NCBI GenBank assembly: GCA_029261395.1
Contig: JAJDBJ010000008.1
Coordinates: 24,173 to 88,172, forward strand
Reading direction: 5' to 3'
Length of the DNA stretch: 64,000 nt
Origin: Nitrospinaceae bacterium
GTDB lineage: Bacteria > Nitrospinota > Nitrospinia > Nitrospinales > Nitrospinaceae
Shown: positions 9,159 to 17,744 of the stretch, piece after piece
How positions within the stretch are numbered: the stretch's first letter is position 1
Layout: the number at the start of each line of letters is the position of its first letter
Made by a program: the position numbers and the translations under genes
The notes under the pieces: generated by a model
The model's database searches: none
What the model was told of the DNA's origin: nothing
What the model saw: the letters and a program-made list of their open reading frames with translations, nothing else

Positions 9159-9539
9159 TCAGTCCAACTGCGGTTCTTTGATGTCCTTGACGACTTCCAT
9201 CTGTTTGTTGAACAGTTTGGCGGAGAGGTACCAACTGCCCCAGGAGATCAGAACGATGGTGCCGATGCCGATGCCGGCCCACAGGCCGACATTCCCCGAT
9301 TCCCCCATCCCTCTAATAAAGATGAACATTCCCAGCGGCAGGGCCATGATGAATCCGAAGCAGGTGAGTAGCATGGAGCTTCGGGCGTAATACTTGGGCC
9401 GGACGTCGATATTGAGTTCGCTCAGGTATTTCTGGTTTTCCGGCATGGCGGCGTCGAGCAGTTCCACTTCGCCCTCGCATTTTGGGCAAAACTGGCCGCC
9501 CCAGAACGCATCCTTGCACTGCAAACAAAATTTAACCAT
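9159..9539 (-). CDS. Zinc-ribbon two-helix membrane protein
   Basis: The 126-aa protein begins with a zinc-ribbon pattern, FCLQC at residues 4-8 and FCPKC at 17-21, followed by about 30 polar residues and two transmembrane helices (about 56-76 and 85-106). The tail is short and cytoplasmic. The metal site is visible directly; the function is not recognisable. It stands between divergent and convergent neighbours and appears to be a single gene. Confidence 0.7.
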   Translation of the reverse strand: MVKFCLQCKDAFWGGQFCPKCEGEVELLDAAMPENQKYLSELNIDVRPKYYARSSMLLTCFGFIMALPLGMFIFIRGMGESGNVGLWAGIGIGTIVLISWGSWYLSAKLFNKQMEVVKDIKEPQLD

Positions 9540-9617
9540 AATCGTGAATCCAGTATATGGGGTGATCGATTAACGATATCATACCCCATCCGGCCAGCAG
9601 GCCAAAGAGGAAAGAAT

Positions 9618-10400
9618 ATGTCCGCAAAACAGCTCATTATACTAGCCCACGGCGGGGCCGGGTCCGACAATGCCCACTCCGATGGCACCGACCACGCCTG
9701 CAATATAGGCCTGGAGTTGATGCAGTCTAAAACCCCGGTGCTGGAGGTAGCCTGTCGCGCGGTAGAAATTCTCGAAGACGACCCCCGCTTCAACGCCGGC
9801 ACCGGATCGCGCAAACGCAGTGACGGATCGGTACGAATGGACGCCGCCTGCATGAACAGTGAAAATAGGTTCGGCGCGGTGTCGTCGATCGAGCACATCA
9901 AAAATCCCATACACGTGGCCCGTCATGTGGCGGACTCCGAATACCGGTTACTGACCGGGGAGGATGCGCATCAATACGCCATTGAGCTCGGGTTCGAAAA
10001 AGTGGACATGACCCGCATCGATTCCAATGCGCCCGGCACCGATACGGTGGGCGCCGTGGTGTTCGATGGCACACAGTTCGCCGCCGCGCTGAGTACCGGT
10101 GGTACCGGCGGATCGCGTCCCGGCCGGGTCGGCGACGTGCCGCTCATCGGATGTGGATTGTACGCCGGAGAGCACGGAGCGGTTGCCGCCACCGGCCATG
10201 GAGAATCGATCACCCTCAACCTTACCGCCTACCGAACCTATGCCATGCTGGAGCAGGGCATCGCCCCGCAAGAAGCATTGGAAACCGCGCTTTCCTGGTT
10301 TGAGGATGTGCAGGATATCGGCCTGTTGATCGTCAGTCGCAAGGCCCTCGCCGGCGGCTCCAACCGGAGCATGGCCTGGTCCACTCTTACGGAAAAATAG
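9618..10400 (+). CDS. Isoaspartyl peptidase / plant-type L-asparaginase
   Basis: This 260-aa Ntn hydrolase self-cleaves to expose a catalytic threonine. The autocleavage site is visible at APGTDTVGAV (T143 nucleophile), and the substrate loop STGGTGGSRPGRVGD follows at 159-173, ending in PLIGCGLYAG. The enzyme removes beta-linked aspartyl residues from dipeptides left by isoaspartate-damaged proteins and hydrolyses L-asparagine. At 260 aa it is shorter than the usual 300-320 aa, mostly at the N-terminal side. A protein-L-isoaspartate methyltransferase gene (pcm) lies 44 kb away in the window. Confidence 0.88.
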   Translation: MSAKQLIILAHGGAGSDNAHSDGTDHACNIGLELMQSKTPVLEVACRAVEILEDDPRFNAGTGSRKRSDGSVRMDAACMNSENRFGAVSSIEHIKNPIHVARHVADSEYRLLTGEDAHQYAIELGFEKVDMTRIDSNAPGTDTVGAVVFDGTQFAAALSTGGTGGSRPGRVGDVPLIGCGLYAGEHGAVAATGHGESITLNLTAYRTYAMLEQGIAPQEALETALSWFEDVQDIGLLIVSRKALAGGSNRSMAWSTLTEK

Positions 10401-10468
10401 GTAGCACTCATCGGTGTTTATCTGTGTTCATCTGTGGTTAATTTGTTCTGCTATTCGGTCTGAATTTT

Positions 10469-11308
10469 TTATACGACGGTGAGGGGCACTTGTTCGGGAT
10501 CGAAGAGGGTGGTGATGTCGCTGAAGCGGATGCCGGCGAGTTCGAGCGTAGTGGTTATTTGCGTGCCGTTGTACACGAGGTTCCACAAGCCGTTGCCCAC
10601 CTCGGATAAATTATCGATGGTCTGGCTGAGCAAATCCTGCTGAAGAACGCTGAACAGATCCAGCCCCGTCACCGCCCATTTAATGTTGATCTCCAGGCAC
10701 CGGTGATAAAACGCCAGTTCCAATTGTACTGCGTTCAGATGTTTGCGTAACGGATGCAGACGCCGCGCATCCGGAAACAAGACTTCGAAATCTTTTTCAA
10801 TCGCCCGCGCTTTCCATCCGGTCAGCAGATAACCCACACCCCGCCAGTCGAGCAGTCGCAGTTGTTGCACGTGACCCGTCACGCGGTCGACCAGGTCGCC
10901 AGTCATGGTAGATGCCAGGTGCAAATCGGGATGTTCTTTTTTCCTGAGAGCGTTCAAAGCCGACAGGTCCTTGTACAGTTCCCGCAGGCAGGTATTGAGG
11001 TGGGAGATGCTCACCGGGTCGTTGGGCTGGCGCGTGTCCTTGAGCGAATATTGCACGACATCAAGGTTGCGGTCGGCTTCTTCCGTGTAGTTGATTTCCG
11101 GCAGATCCAGCAGGCGATGAAAGCTTTTCGGCGAGAGGGCAGGGTCGATGCCCGACTGCTCGATCAGCCATTGCCGTCCCTTGCGGATGCGGAGCACCTC
11201 GCGCAGGGTTTCGACCAGTTGGTCCAACGGCTCGCCCGACTGCTCGAACGGTTCGAGGTCGGTGCCGTCATTCAGGATTTTTTTGAGAATACGTTTCGGG
11301 TCGCGCAT
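10469..11308 (-). CDS. Unrecognised 279-aa soluble protein
   Basis: No family is recognised. The protein looks all-alpha, with no signal peptide or transmembrane segment. It has an acidic/basic N-terminus (MRDPKRILKKILNDG) and several long helices around residues 85-215, including HPLRKHLNAVQLELAFYH. It ends 68 bases from the stop of the convergent asparaginase gene. An antisense frame at 10754-11419 is open but is a shadow of this gene; the minus-strand frame has the more normal protein composition. Confidence 0.65.
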   Translation of the reverse strand: MRDPKRILKKILNDGTDLEPFEQSGEPLDQLVETLREVLRIRKGRQWLIEQSGIDPALSPKSFHRLLDLPEINYTEEADRNLDVVQYSLKDTRQPNDPVSISHLNTCLRELYKDLSALNALRKKEHPDLHLASTMTGDLVDRVTGHVQQLRLLDWRGVGYLLTGWKARAIEKDFEVLFPDARRLHPLRKHLNAVQLELAFYHRCLEINIKWAVTGLDLFSVLQQDLLSQTIDNLSEVGNGLWNLVYNGTQITTTLELAGIRFSDITTLFDPEQVPLTVV

Positions 11309-11323
11309 AGGTTAATAGGTGTC

Positions 11324-11404
11324 ATGCTCAGCCTGTCTAAGTATGGCACCGTGTCGCATTTTCCTTCGGCAAGCTCAGGACAGGCTAATCGGTTCAGGGT
11401 GACA
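11324..11404. repeat. Interspersed intergenic repeat remnant (GTCAT...CAGG type)
   Basis: The short gap carries GTCATGCTCAGCCTGTC near 11324 and TTCGGCAAGCTCAGGACAGGC near 11371, then GGTTCAGGGTGACA at about 11391-11404. These are the broken, oppositely oriented arms of the common bacterial intergenic element that reads GTCAT..GAG..CAGG. Related pieces occur at about 12758 and 57089. Confidence 0.45.
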
Positions 11405-11436
11405 CGGTTGAACATGTAAAGATTAGCTAAGAACGA

Positions 11437-12048
11437 CTATATATTACCTCGCTGTATGAGGACGGTCAGATCGGGGGAAAGATTTTTTTGCAGGATGCTC
11501 TGGATGGCCACCAGCGTGCCGGATTCAGCTTTCGAGCAACTGCCGCAGGCGCCCTGGTAACGGATGCGCAGGACGTTGTTTTCGAAGTCCTCAATCAGTA
11601 TATTGCCGCCGTCCGCCGCCAGCAGGGGGCGGATATTTTCATCCATGAAGGCGTCGATGACCTCGGCTTTGATCGGATCGCTGAACGTGTCGAATTCTTT
11701 AAGGTCAATTTCGTCGAGGATGGTTTTTTGCTTTTCGCCCGCGTCTTCGGCATTGTCGTAATAGACCAGCGATTCCTCGATGGTCTGGATGACGGGATCG
11801 ATTAACAGTTCCCATTCCTCGGCGGAGTCGAGGGTGACGGATACGAAGCGGTCCTGGATGAGCAGGGCGGAGACCACGCCGAAGCTGAACATGGTTTCGG
11901 CGAACGGGTCGCCTTCGGCTTCGATATCGTTGTTGAACGAGCGCATACCCTGGGCGATGGCCTTGGTATTGAGGTTGAACTTGAGCGCTGCGGGATTCGG
12001 AGTCGGCTCCGTCGCCACAACCATGAAGTTTTTCTTTTGAGCTTCCAT
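11437..12048 (-). CDS. Nfu-type iron-sulfur cluster scaffold protein
   Basis: This 203-aa protein has an N-terminal Nfu_N domain (about 10-100, with EPTPNPAALKFNLN) and a C-terminal NifU-like domain (about 130-203) bearing the cluster-binding GACGSC (C168, C171). Nfu proteins accept a [4Fe-4S] cluster and deliver it to apo-enzymes. The many ferredoxin-type enzymes in this window (18591-24928 and 62858 onwards) are possible clients, though nothing here links them directly. Confidence 0.9.
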   Translation of the reverse strand: MEAQKKNFMVVATEPTPNPAALKFNLNTKAIAQGMRSFNNDIEAEGDPFAETMFSFGVVSALLIQDRFVSVTLDSAEEWELLIDPVIQTIEESLVYYDNAEDAGEKQKTILDEIDLKEFDTFSDPIKAEVIDAFMDENIRPLLAADGGNILIEDFENNVLRIRYQGACGSCSKAESGTLVAIQSILQKNLSPDLTVLIQRGNI

Positions 12049-12162
12049 TGGTTTCCTTAAAGATATTTATTCACTATAGAGTAGCCTATCCCGGAGGGTA
12101 CGGGAAGGGCGGTTTTGAGGCATTTCAAGTTTAGATGCGGGAAACCGGGCAATGGATTCAAT

Positions 12163-12480
12163 CTCCTGCGCGGAGGGCGAATTTAGCTGAAGCCGAACTG
12201 AATAACATGTCCTTAATCATCGCATCAACAGTCTGATATTTTGCGTGTGGAAGCACTCCACCTCCTGCGCGGAGGGCGAGTTTAGCTGAAGCCGAGCTGA
12301 ATAACACGTCCTTAATCATCGCATCAACAGTCTGATAATTTGCGTGTGGAGGCACTCCACCTCCTGCGCGGAGGGCGAATTTATCTGGAACCGGGTCGAA
12401 CCACACGACCTTAATCATCGCATCAACAGCCTGATAATTTGTGTGTGGAGGCCACTCCACCTCCTGCGCGGGGGGCGAGT
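12163..12480. repeat. Tandem repeat, ~99-bp unit, three copies plus a partial
   Basis: Units start at 12163, 12262, 12361 and 12461, giving periods of 99, 99 and 100 bp. Each begins CTCCTGCGCGGAGGGCGA, which can fold as a CCTCC/GGAGG hairpin, and contains a conserved CTTAATCATCGCATCAAC core. The fourth copy degenerates after about 20 bases. Because 99 is a multiple of three, a reading frame stays open through the array, but nothing else supports a gene. Confidence 0.85.
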
Positions 12481-12636
12481 TTGCTCACGCCGTGTGACGT
12501 TTTCGGGTATGGATTCAATTCCTTCCACCGGCGGCATTGGTTTTTCACTAAAAACCTGTTACATTTCTCCTGCCCGGAGGGGGAACTGGCTGACCGGTAA
12601 CGGCCCGAGAGAATCTTTTGGGCGCAATTTAAAATA

Positions 12637-12740
12637 CTCCTCTTACCAAGGAGGGGAACCGGCGAAGTGCAGAACCCAATATGCCCCTCTTTGTAAAGAG
12701 GGGTTGGGGTGATTTAGCTCCCCCTTGTAAAGGGGGCCGG
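12637..12740. repeat. Cluster of GC-rich palindromes
   Basis: Three hairpins lie within 100 bases: CTCCT/AGGAG at 12637-12654, CCCCTCTTT/AAAGAGGGG at 12684-12703 with a 2-base loop, and CCCCCTT/AAGGGGG at 12720-12736. A matching cluster is at 29910-30053. A GTCATCCCGAGCCGGTCG element follows at about 12758. Intergenic repeat material, no gene seen. Confidence 0.75.
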
Positions 12741-12818
12741 GGGGATTCTTCATTTAAGTCATCCCGAGCCGGTCGAAGAGTGGCTTGGCACTTCAAAGAT
12801 TTCTTCAAGATATTGCGA

Positions 12819-12905
12819 GCGAGGGTGGCGGAACTGGTAGACGCCCAGGACTTAAAATCCTGTGAGGGTAACCTCGTGCGGGTTCGATTCCCGCCCCTCG
12901 CACCA
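12819..12905 (+). tRNA. tRNA-Leu(UAA)
   Basis: The 87-base gene folds as a class II tRNA. The acceptor stem is GCGAGGG paired with CCCTCGC, the discriminator is A, and CCA is encoded. The anticodon loop CTTAAAA sits on a CAGGA/TCCTG stem, giving anticodon UAA. A long variable arm (TGAGGGTAACCTCGT) and GGTTCGATTCC T-loop are present. A 99-bp-family repeat copy begins at the base directly after the CCA. Confidence 0.97.
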
Positions 12906-13025
12906 CTCCTTCGCGGAGGGCGAATTTGGCTGAAACCGGGTCGAACCAAACGACCTTAATCATCGCATCAACGGCCCGATAATTTGCGTGTGAGGCACTC
13001 CACTTCCTTCGCGGAGGGTGACCCG
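12906..13025. repeat. Further copy of the ~99-bp repeat, abutting the tRNA 3' end
   Basis: A full unit runs from 12906 to about 13002 (CTCCTTCGCGGAGGGCGA then the CTTAATCATCGCATCAAC core), followed by the start of another copy at 13003. It begins at the base after the tRNA CCA, so the tRNA is embedded in, or next to the origin of, the array. 13026-13145 shows no gene. Confidence 0.8.
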
Positions 13026-13145
13026 CGTGACGCTGTACCCAACCGGGCTAGGCCCGGTGCTAATTTAGCCAAGGCGTTATCGTACGATCCCAAAGTTATT
13101 CTCGCCACCAAAGGTATTAAAATTACCTGCGGAGGTGCTCCGCAG

Positions 13146-13529
13146 TTACCGGGAAGTAGTCCTGCTTTCCATTGCCTGCACTATACCTGCGGTTATTTCC
13201 GTCATTCTCTTCTTGTTGACCCCCATGTCGCTATAGCCGGTACGCGAGGCGGACCGGAAGTGGATCAGTTTCTGTTCGGCGTCGATGAGGAATTCGACAT
13301 CGTCTATGAACCGGAATATTTTGCTTTTAAAGGTGTAGTGCAGGTAGTTGATGGATTCTTTTTCCAGATGGGTACTGGGCAGGTTTTCGACCACGCTTTT
13401 TATAACTTTTAGCACCTCTTTGGGATCCAGCGTAAATGGAATGGGGTCCATTTGTTTGCTCTTTTGCTGTGTCTGTGTGGAAACACAGTTCGGACTTTCA
13501 GGGCAGGGTTTGAGTTGTGGATCGCTCAT
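13146..13529 (-). CDS. DUF1499-family protein
   Basis: I place the start at MSDPQLKPCPESPNCVST, giving 127 aa; upstream residues in the open frame look non-conserved. The family pattern is visible: CPESPNCVST near the N-terminus, FIDDVEFLIDAE and the ending FRSASRTGYSDMGVNKKRM. DUF1499 proteins are small, widespread and of unknown function. The region between this gene and the cold-shock gene holds the latter's likely terminator. Confidence 0.85.
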   Translation of the reverse strand: MSDPQLKPCPESPNCVSTQTQQKSKQMDPIPFTLDPKEVLKVIKSVVENLPSTHLEKESINYLHYTFKSKIFRFIDDVEFLIDAEQKLIHFRSASRTGYSDMGVNKKRMTEITAGIVQAMESRTTSR

Positions 13530-13648
13530 TGTATTAATTCCAAAAGAATATTGCCCAAGGGCGCACCGCTTGGAGCGGATCAGTTGCTGAAACAGGTATC
13601 CTTCATTCCCCAGTACACTATCGCATTGGTCGGACATATTGAAGAAAT

Positions 13649-13681
13649 AAAAAAAGGCGGCTCCCGTTATGGGGAACCGCC
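13649..13681 (-). terminator. Rho-independent terminator for the cold-shock gene
   Basis: Read on the minus strand, GGCGGTTCCCC and GGGAGCCGCC form a stem with a short CATAAC loop, followed by seven T. It lies about 130 bases past the cold-shock gene stop and upstream of the DUF1499 gene. Confidence 0.8.
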
Positions 13682-13812
13682 TGCTTTCGAATAGTCGCTG
13701 TTGTGTTCATCCGGCAGGTTGATTGCCTCTGCCGCAATTAAGACTGTCGCCAGGTGTTGAACCAAACATCCTTGCGGATAAATACTCCAACCGGAGTGGA
13801 AAAAGGTTTCAA

Positions 13813-14013
13813 CTACTTGGGTAAAACGTTGTGGGCCTGGGGTCCTTTATCCCCAACGTTCATTTCATATTCAACGGTCTGGCCCTGCTTCAAAGTCTTG
13901 AACCCTTCCTGTTGAATCTGAGAGAAATGAACAAAAACATCGGTGCCTTCATCCGTCTCAATAAAACCATACCCTTTGCTATTGTTGAACCACTTCACTT
14001 TTCCATCAGCCAT
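13813..14013 (-). CDS. Cold-shock domain protein
   Basis: The 66-aa protein ([19 protein letters not shown]) is a single OB-fold cold-shock domain with RNP1 KGYGFIE and RNP2 VFVHF. These proteins bind single-stranded RNA or DNA and melt RNA structure. A strong GGGGGAG ribosome site precedes the ATG, which rules out the longer open frame upstream. The 348 bases between this gene and the divergent FAH-family gene at 14362 are probably its long 5' leader and both promoters, as is usual for such genes. Confidence 0.95.
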   Translation of the reverse strand: MADGKVKWFNNSKGYGFIETDEGTDVFVHFSQIQQEGFKTLKQGQTVEYEMNVGDKGPQAHNVLPK

Positions 14014-14361
14014 AGCGAAATCTCCCCCAAAATGTAAAAAGAATGGCCATATCCTACCACAAGTCTGTTTTTTTTCCAGTAGAGACCAGACCAAAAAAAG
14101 GGGAAATCGTGAGGCTGAAAATATCCCACTTTCCATGGTTATAAGCTATTGATTTTATGATTATTATTTCGCTGGCAGTGGGTGGTGGGAGGGCGTGGAG
14201 GCGGTTCGGGATGATTTTTTCTCAGTATAAGATCGGGGACCGGCGTCCCAGCCGGACAGCTACCTGCTTGGCGGCACAGTTTGGAGTTCCGGCTCCCTTC
14301 CTCTATAATTCTCCTTTCCGGCGACACTTGATTATTTTCCTGTTTGGAAAGGTTTCCTGAC

Positions 14362-15009
14362 ATGCGATTCGCACTCGGCTCGCGCAACTTGAACGCGCAA
14401 CGTATTTTTTGTATTGGCAAAAATTATGCGGAGCATGTCAAAGAGTTGGGCGGCAGTGCGCCCGGTCAACCGGTCGTGTTCATGAAACCGGTGTCTTGTC
14501 TGGTTCCGCCCGGTGAGTCGATTCGGATGCCGACACATGGCAGTAACCTGCACCACGAGGCGGAATTGGTAGTGGTGATTGGCAAAGCTGGAAAGAATAT
14601 TCCCGAGTCGGACGCCGTAGCCCATATTGCCGGGCTGACGCTGGGATTGGACCTGACCCTGCGCGATGTGCAGGCGGACATGAAAAAGAAAGGCTGGCCG
14701 TGGGAAATTTCGAAAGCCTTCGATCACAGTGCGCCTTGCGGAAATCCCATCGCATATGATGAAAACATTCCACTCGATAACATTCCGTTTCAGTGCTCGG
14801 TAAATAGCGACCTGCGCCAAACCGGCAACAGTGGCGAGATGATGTTCGCGATTCCTCACCTGATTCACTTCCTGAGCGGCATCTGGGAATTGATGCCAGG
14901 AGATTTGATATACACCGGCACGCCGTCGGGAGTCGGGCCATTACATTCCGGCGACCGCGTCACTCTGCACAGCGACCTGTTGGGAACCTTCGAATGGCCG
15001 CTCGCCTGA
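14362..15009 (+). CDS. Fumarylacetoacetate hydrolase family protein (acylpyruvase-like)
   Basis: I place the start at the ATG of MRFALGSRN because GGAAAGG precedes it by 8 bases; the frame also has an upstream TTG. At 215 aa it matches the compact FAHD1/YcgM group that hydrolyses acylpyruvates or decarboxylates oxaloacetate. Family motifs are CIGKNYAEHVKELGG, PVVFMKPVSCL, HHEAELVVVIGK (metal-binding Glu) and the C-terminal MPGDLIYTGTPSGVGPL. No pathway neighbours are adjacent. Confidence 0.9.
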   Translation: MRFALGSRNLNAQRIFCIGKNYAEHVKELGGSAPGQPVVFMKPVSCLVPPGESIRMPTHGSNLHHEAELVVVIGKAGKNIPESDAVAHIAGLTLGLDLTLRDVQADMKKKGWPWEISKAFDHSAPCGNPIAYDENIPLDNIPFQCSVNSDLRQTGNSGEMMFAIPHLIHFLSGIWELMPGDLIYTGTPSGVGPLHSGDRVTLHSDLLGTFEWPLA

Positions 15010-15247
15010 GTGCGGGTGCTGATATTGCATCCTGCCTGGAATTTTTTAAAGAGTTCATGAAGCACGCCTGAATCGTCCTAATCTGCCTGAACTCATTCGT
15101 TTTCCCGATTCTGCCTGCCCGGGGGGAACGACGAGCCCATTTAAAGTTCCTGAGGGCGCTAAACACTTCAAAAATATGTGCTACTATATTTTACAAATAC
15201 AATAAATGTGAATCTTTAGAATTTTAAAAATACTGCTGGGAGCCGCT

Positions 15248-16915
15248 ATGTTCGCTGGGAAAAGTGTTCATCCGAAATCATGTCTATCGGGATGTGGAGT
15301 TTTGATTGTTTTGGTTTTAATGGGAAGTATGACCGGGTGCTCCAGTCGTGCGCCGGAAACGGACAGGCTTTATAGCTCTGACGGAGAGGAGAAAGGAAGC
15401 GCGACCAACCCGTCCGCCTCTCTTTCTCCGAACCCACCTTCCGGCACCGCCATTGCGGTCCCCATCGCCTCCTATCCTTCAGCCGACCGCGCGGTGGTTC
15501 TTCGATACGCAGAAAAGGGCGAAAACGATTCAGCGAATATGAGTCAGGCTTTAAAACTGGTGCAAAGAGCAGAACAACTATCCCACGCTGAGCGAACGAT
15601 GGAGGACTATCTGGTTCTTGCGGCCCATTATCGGCTCAAAGGAGATCTGCAGAAAGTGGTCCAACATGCAAATCAGGGGATCATGGCGAAGTCGGACAGC
15701 AAAAGAGTCAAGGCCTATATGTTTATCTATTTGGGTTATACCTACGAGAAAACGAGTCCGACCATGGCCGGGTCTTATTTCAAGCAGGCCGTTCAGATCG
15801 ATCCCGATTTCTATAAAGGCAATTATGAGTTGGGCCGTATTTCATTTGAAAAGAAAGACTACTCTGCGGCCAAAGTTGCCCTTAAAAAGGCCTTCGACCA
15901 GAATCCTGAGAGCGCAGATGTGTATGGGATGCTGGGTCAGATGTTTTATGGAATGGACCTGTATGCGGAAGCGGCGGAGTCTCTGGAAAAAGCATTGGCC
16001 ATGAGCCCGCAAACTCACTGGCTGCACCTCAAATTGGGCGACACCTATTTTTATGGATTGAAAAAAAGAGAAGAGGCGGGACGATATTATCAACAGGCCG
16101 TTGCAACCAGCGATTCAGATCCCGATACGCTTTTCGGAGTGGCTCTTTACTATAGATACAAGAATGAATATGAAAAAGCGGATAAGCTTTTACAAAAAGC
16201 AATGCTTTTGGATCACAAGAATCCGAAATATAAGCGGGAGCTGGACGACATGCTTTCCGAGCAAAGCGAAATGGCAACGGAAATCCAGAAATACAAACAG
16301 GCCATCGCGAAAAATCCGAATGATCCCAACCCTGTAGCTGATCTGGGGAAATTTTACCTGAGATGGAGAAAGTACGACAAGGCGGAAGAGCAATACAAAA
16401 AAGCAGTGCAGTTGGCCGCAATAGTTCCCAAAGCACCTGTAGCGGCGGCTGTCAAGACAGACGCTGACGATCTGGACTTTGACGAGACAGAATCTGACAA
16501 GCCGGTTGAGCCTGTCGTGCAAGAGCCTTCCAAGGTACCGGAGTACGCCAACAGTTTGGGATGGTTTTATTACAATGATAAAAAATATGTTCAGGCTGAG
16601 ACAGCATTCAAGACGGCACTCAAGGTTAATCCGAAACACACTCCGGCACAGTTCGGGTTGGGTCGGACCTATGAGGCTCTGGAACAATACGACCTGGCCG
16701 CATCTCACTATACCCAGGCCGCCGCCCTGGACCCGGAAAATCAGGAGGCGCAAAAGCGCCTCGACGCTTTGAAGGCATCAGGCAAATTGGTGGCGGTGGG
16801 AGAGATGGTTAAAGCAAAAGAGGGAGAGACCGGTAAAGCGCCAATGCAGGAGGTTAAGAAGTGGGTCGGCACATTCCCGATAGGAGAGAAATCGAAGACA
16901 TCCTTGTCGAGCTGA
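15248..16915 (+). CDS. TPR-rich lipoprotein
   Basis: The 555-aa protein starts after a GGGAG ribosome site. It has a signal sequence ending in a lipobox-like SMTGC (C31), so the mature protein is probably lipid-anchored. TPR hairpins fill about residues 100-345 and 430-525, e.g. AGSYFKQAVQIDPDFYKGNYELG and AQFGLGRTYEALEQYDLAAS. The two TPR blocks are separated by an acidic linker (about 400-428). TPR lipoproteins usually organise envelope protein complexes. It is a single gene with no co-oriented partner. Confidence 0.85.
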   Translation: MFAGKSVHPKSCLSGCGVLIVLVLMGSMTGCSSRAPETDRLYSSDGEEKGSATNPSASLSPNPPSGTAIAVPIASYPSADRAVVLRYAEKGENDSANMSQALKLVQRAEQLSHAERTMEDYLVLAAHYRLKGDLQKVVQHANQGIMAKSDSKRVKAYMFIYLGYTYEKTSPTMAGSYFKQAVQIDPDFYKGNYELGRISFEKKDYSAAKVALKKAFDQNPESADVYGMLGQMFYGMDLYAEAAESLEKALAMSPQTHWLHLKLGDTYFYGLKKREEAGRYYQQAVATSDSDPDTLFGVALYYRYKNEYEKADKLLQKAMLLDHKNPKYKRELDDMLSEQSEMATEIQKYKQAIAKNPNDPNPVADLGKFYLRWRKYDKAEEQYKKAVQLAAIVPKAPVAAAVKTDADDLDFDETESDKPVEPVVQEPSKVPEYANSLGWFYYNDKKYVQAETAFKTALKVNPKHTPAQFGLGRTYEALEQYDLAASHYTQAAALDPENQEAQKRLDALKASGKLVAVGEMVKAKEGETGKAPMQEVKKWVGTFPIGEKSKTSLSS

Positions 16916-17362
16916 CGCCCCTCATGCAACTTTATCAAAGACAACACGCTTTATATTGCTTTGAATATAGCCTGTCAGGTTTTGCCGATTTGCTGTAGGA
17001 AGCCCAAAACCCCTCCACCCCAAACGACCTTAATCCACCGCTAGTGCCCGGTATCCCGTCCCTGCCAGCCCTCCAATACCCCCCTAACCCACTTCCCGTA
17101 TAACACGCGAATTACAAGCTCTCACAAAGACTGACAAAATTCGTCATGTTGTTTCACATTAAATACAACTTTTGGCCATTTTCCATAAAGGCCGGGAATT
17201 GAATAATTTTCAGCGACTTAGAGACCAAATATACGGATTTTCATATAACTGTTTGTTTCATTTGACCAAGTTTTCGTACAATTACAATCACTGAAAATAT
17301 TTTGTAATTTTTAAGTCCCTGTTAACAAAGGATTTAAGCGAATATCGATGGTTATGAAAAAA
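16916..17362. other. Gene-free, AT-rich region upstream of a sigma-54 promoter
   Basis: No credible ORF or RNA gene was seen in these 450 bases. An inverted repeat, TGAC/GTCA with a 7-base centre, is at 17132-17146, and GGCC half-sites flank 12 bases at 17174-17193. They sit roughly 170-230 bases upstream of the sigma-54 promoter, where activator sites are expected, but no consensus is recognised. Confidence 0.5.
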
Positions 17363-17378
17363 TGGCACAAGGATTGCT
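17363..17378 (+). promoter_or_regulatory. Sigma-54 (RpoN) promoter
   Basis: TGGCAC at 17363-17368 and TTGCT at 17374-17378 give the obligatory GG-N10-GC spacing of -24/-12 promoters with near-consensus bases. Expected transcription start is near 17389, about 135 bases before the 72-aa gene. Confidence 0.8.
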
Positions 17379-17410
17379 TTATTAATAACATCCATTAAGT
17401 AAAAGAATTA

Positions 17411-17480
17411 CCGGGGCTTCGAGAGAACCCTTCTTTATATCCCCCCAACTTTTAGAGGGGTTTTCTCGGACCGGTTTTTA
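17411..17480 (+). promoter_or_regulatory. Leader hairpin with U-run, possible attenuator
   Basis: CGAGAGAACCC at 17420-17430 pairs with GGGTTTTCTCG at 17458-17468 (11 pairs, one G-U), extended by CCGG at 17411 and 17472, then TTTTT at 17476-17480. Inside it CCCCCC at 17441-17446 can pair with the same GGGG at 17457-17460, giving a mutually exclusive fold. It lies between the sigma-54 start and the 72-aa gene. Confidence 0.55.
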
Positions 17481-17525
17481 ATTGCAGCGTTTTGAAACTA
17501 AACGAGCAACCTGAGGAGGTTTAGC

Positions 17526-17744
17526 ATGTTTTATCAAGTTCGCATTAAAAGAGCAGATGGTACCGTGAAGAAGATTGTATCCGAAAATAAATTGAACAAC
17601 AGGCATTGGGATAATTTCCAGAAGAGCGAAGAGGAGATTGGATTGGTCACCGCTTCCAAGCAACAGGTTCCAGCCTGGGTTAAGCAGAAGTTGGATCTGG
17701 AGTATATGGAAACTTACTCGGATATGATGAATTATAACGGTTAA
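17526..17744 (+). CDS. 72-aa protein of unknown function under sigma-54 control
   Basis: A strong GAGGAGG ribosome site precedes MFYQVRIKRADGTVKK. The protein is soluble and charged, with a short N-terminal beta-hairpin-like stretch and a helical, Tyr/Met-rich C-terminus (LDLEYMETYSDMMNYNG). No domain is recognised. The sigma-54 promoter at 17363 and the hairpin leader make it a regulated, probably abundantly translated gene. It has no operon partner; the next gene starts 300 bases on. Confidence 0.75.
   Translation: MFYQVRIKRADGTVKKIVSENKLNNRHWDNFQKSEEEIGLVTASKQQVPAWVKQKLDLEYMETYSDMMNYNG

Noticed and set aside
10754..11419. Long plus-strand frame opposite the 279-aa gene
   Set aside because: Its composition is that of an antisense shadow and it runs past the gene's start into a repeat remnant.
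12158..12460. Minus-strand 100-aa frame made of 33-residue repeats
   Set aside because: It is produced by the 99-bp repeats, whose length keeps a frame open; no ribosome site or family resemblance.
12163..13025. CRISPR array
   Set aside because: The units are ~99 bp and directly adjacent without variable spacers, and no cas gene is nearby.
14157..14360. Plus-strand 67-aa frame between the cold-shock and FAH genes
   Set aside because: No ribosome site, odd composition, and it occupies the expected leader/promoter region.
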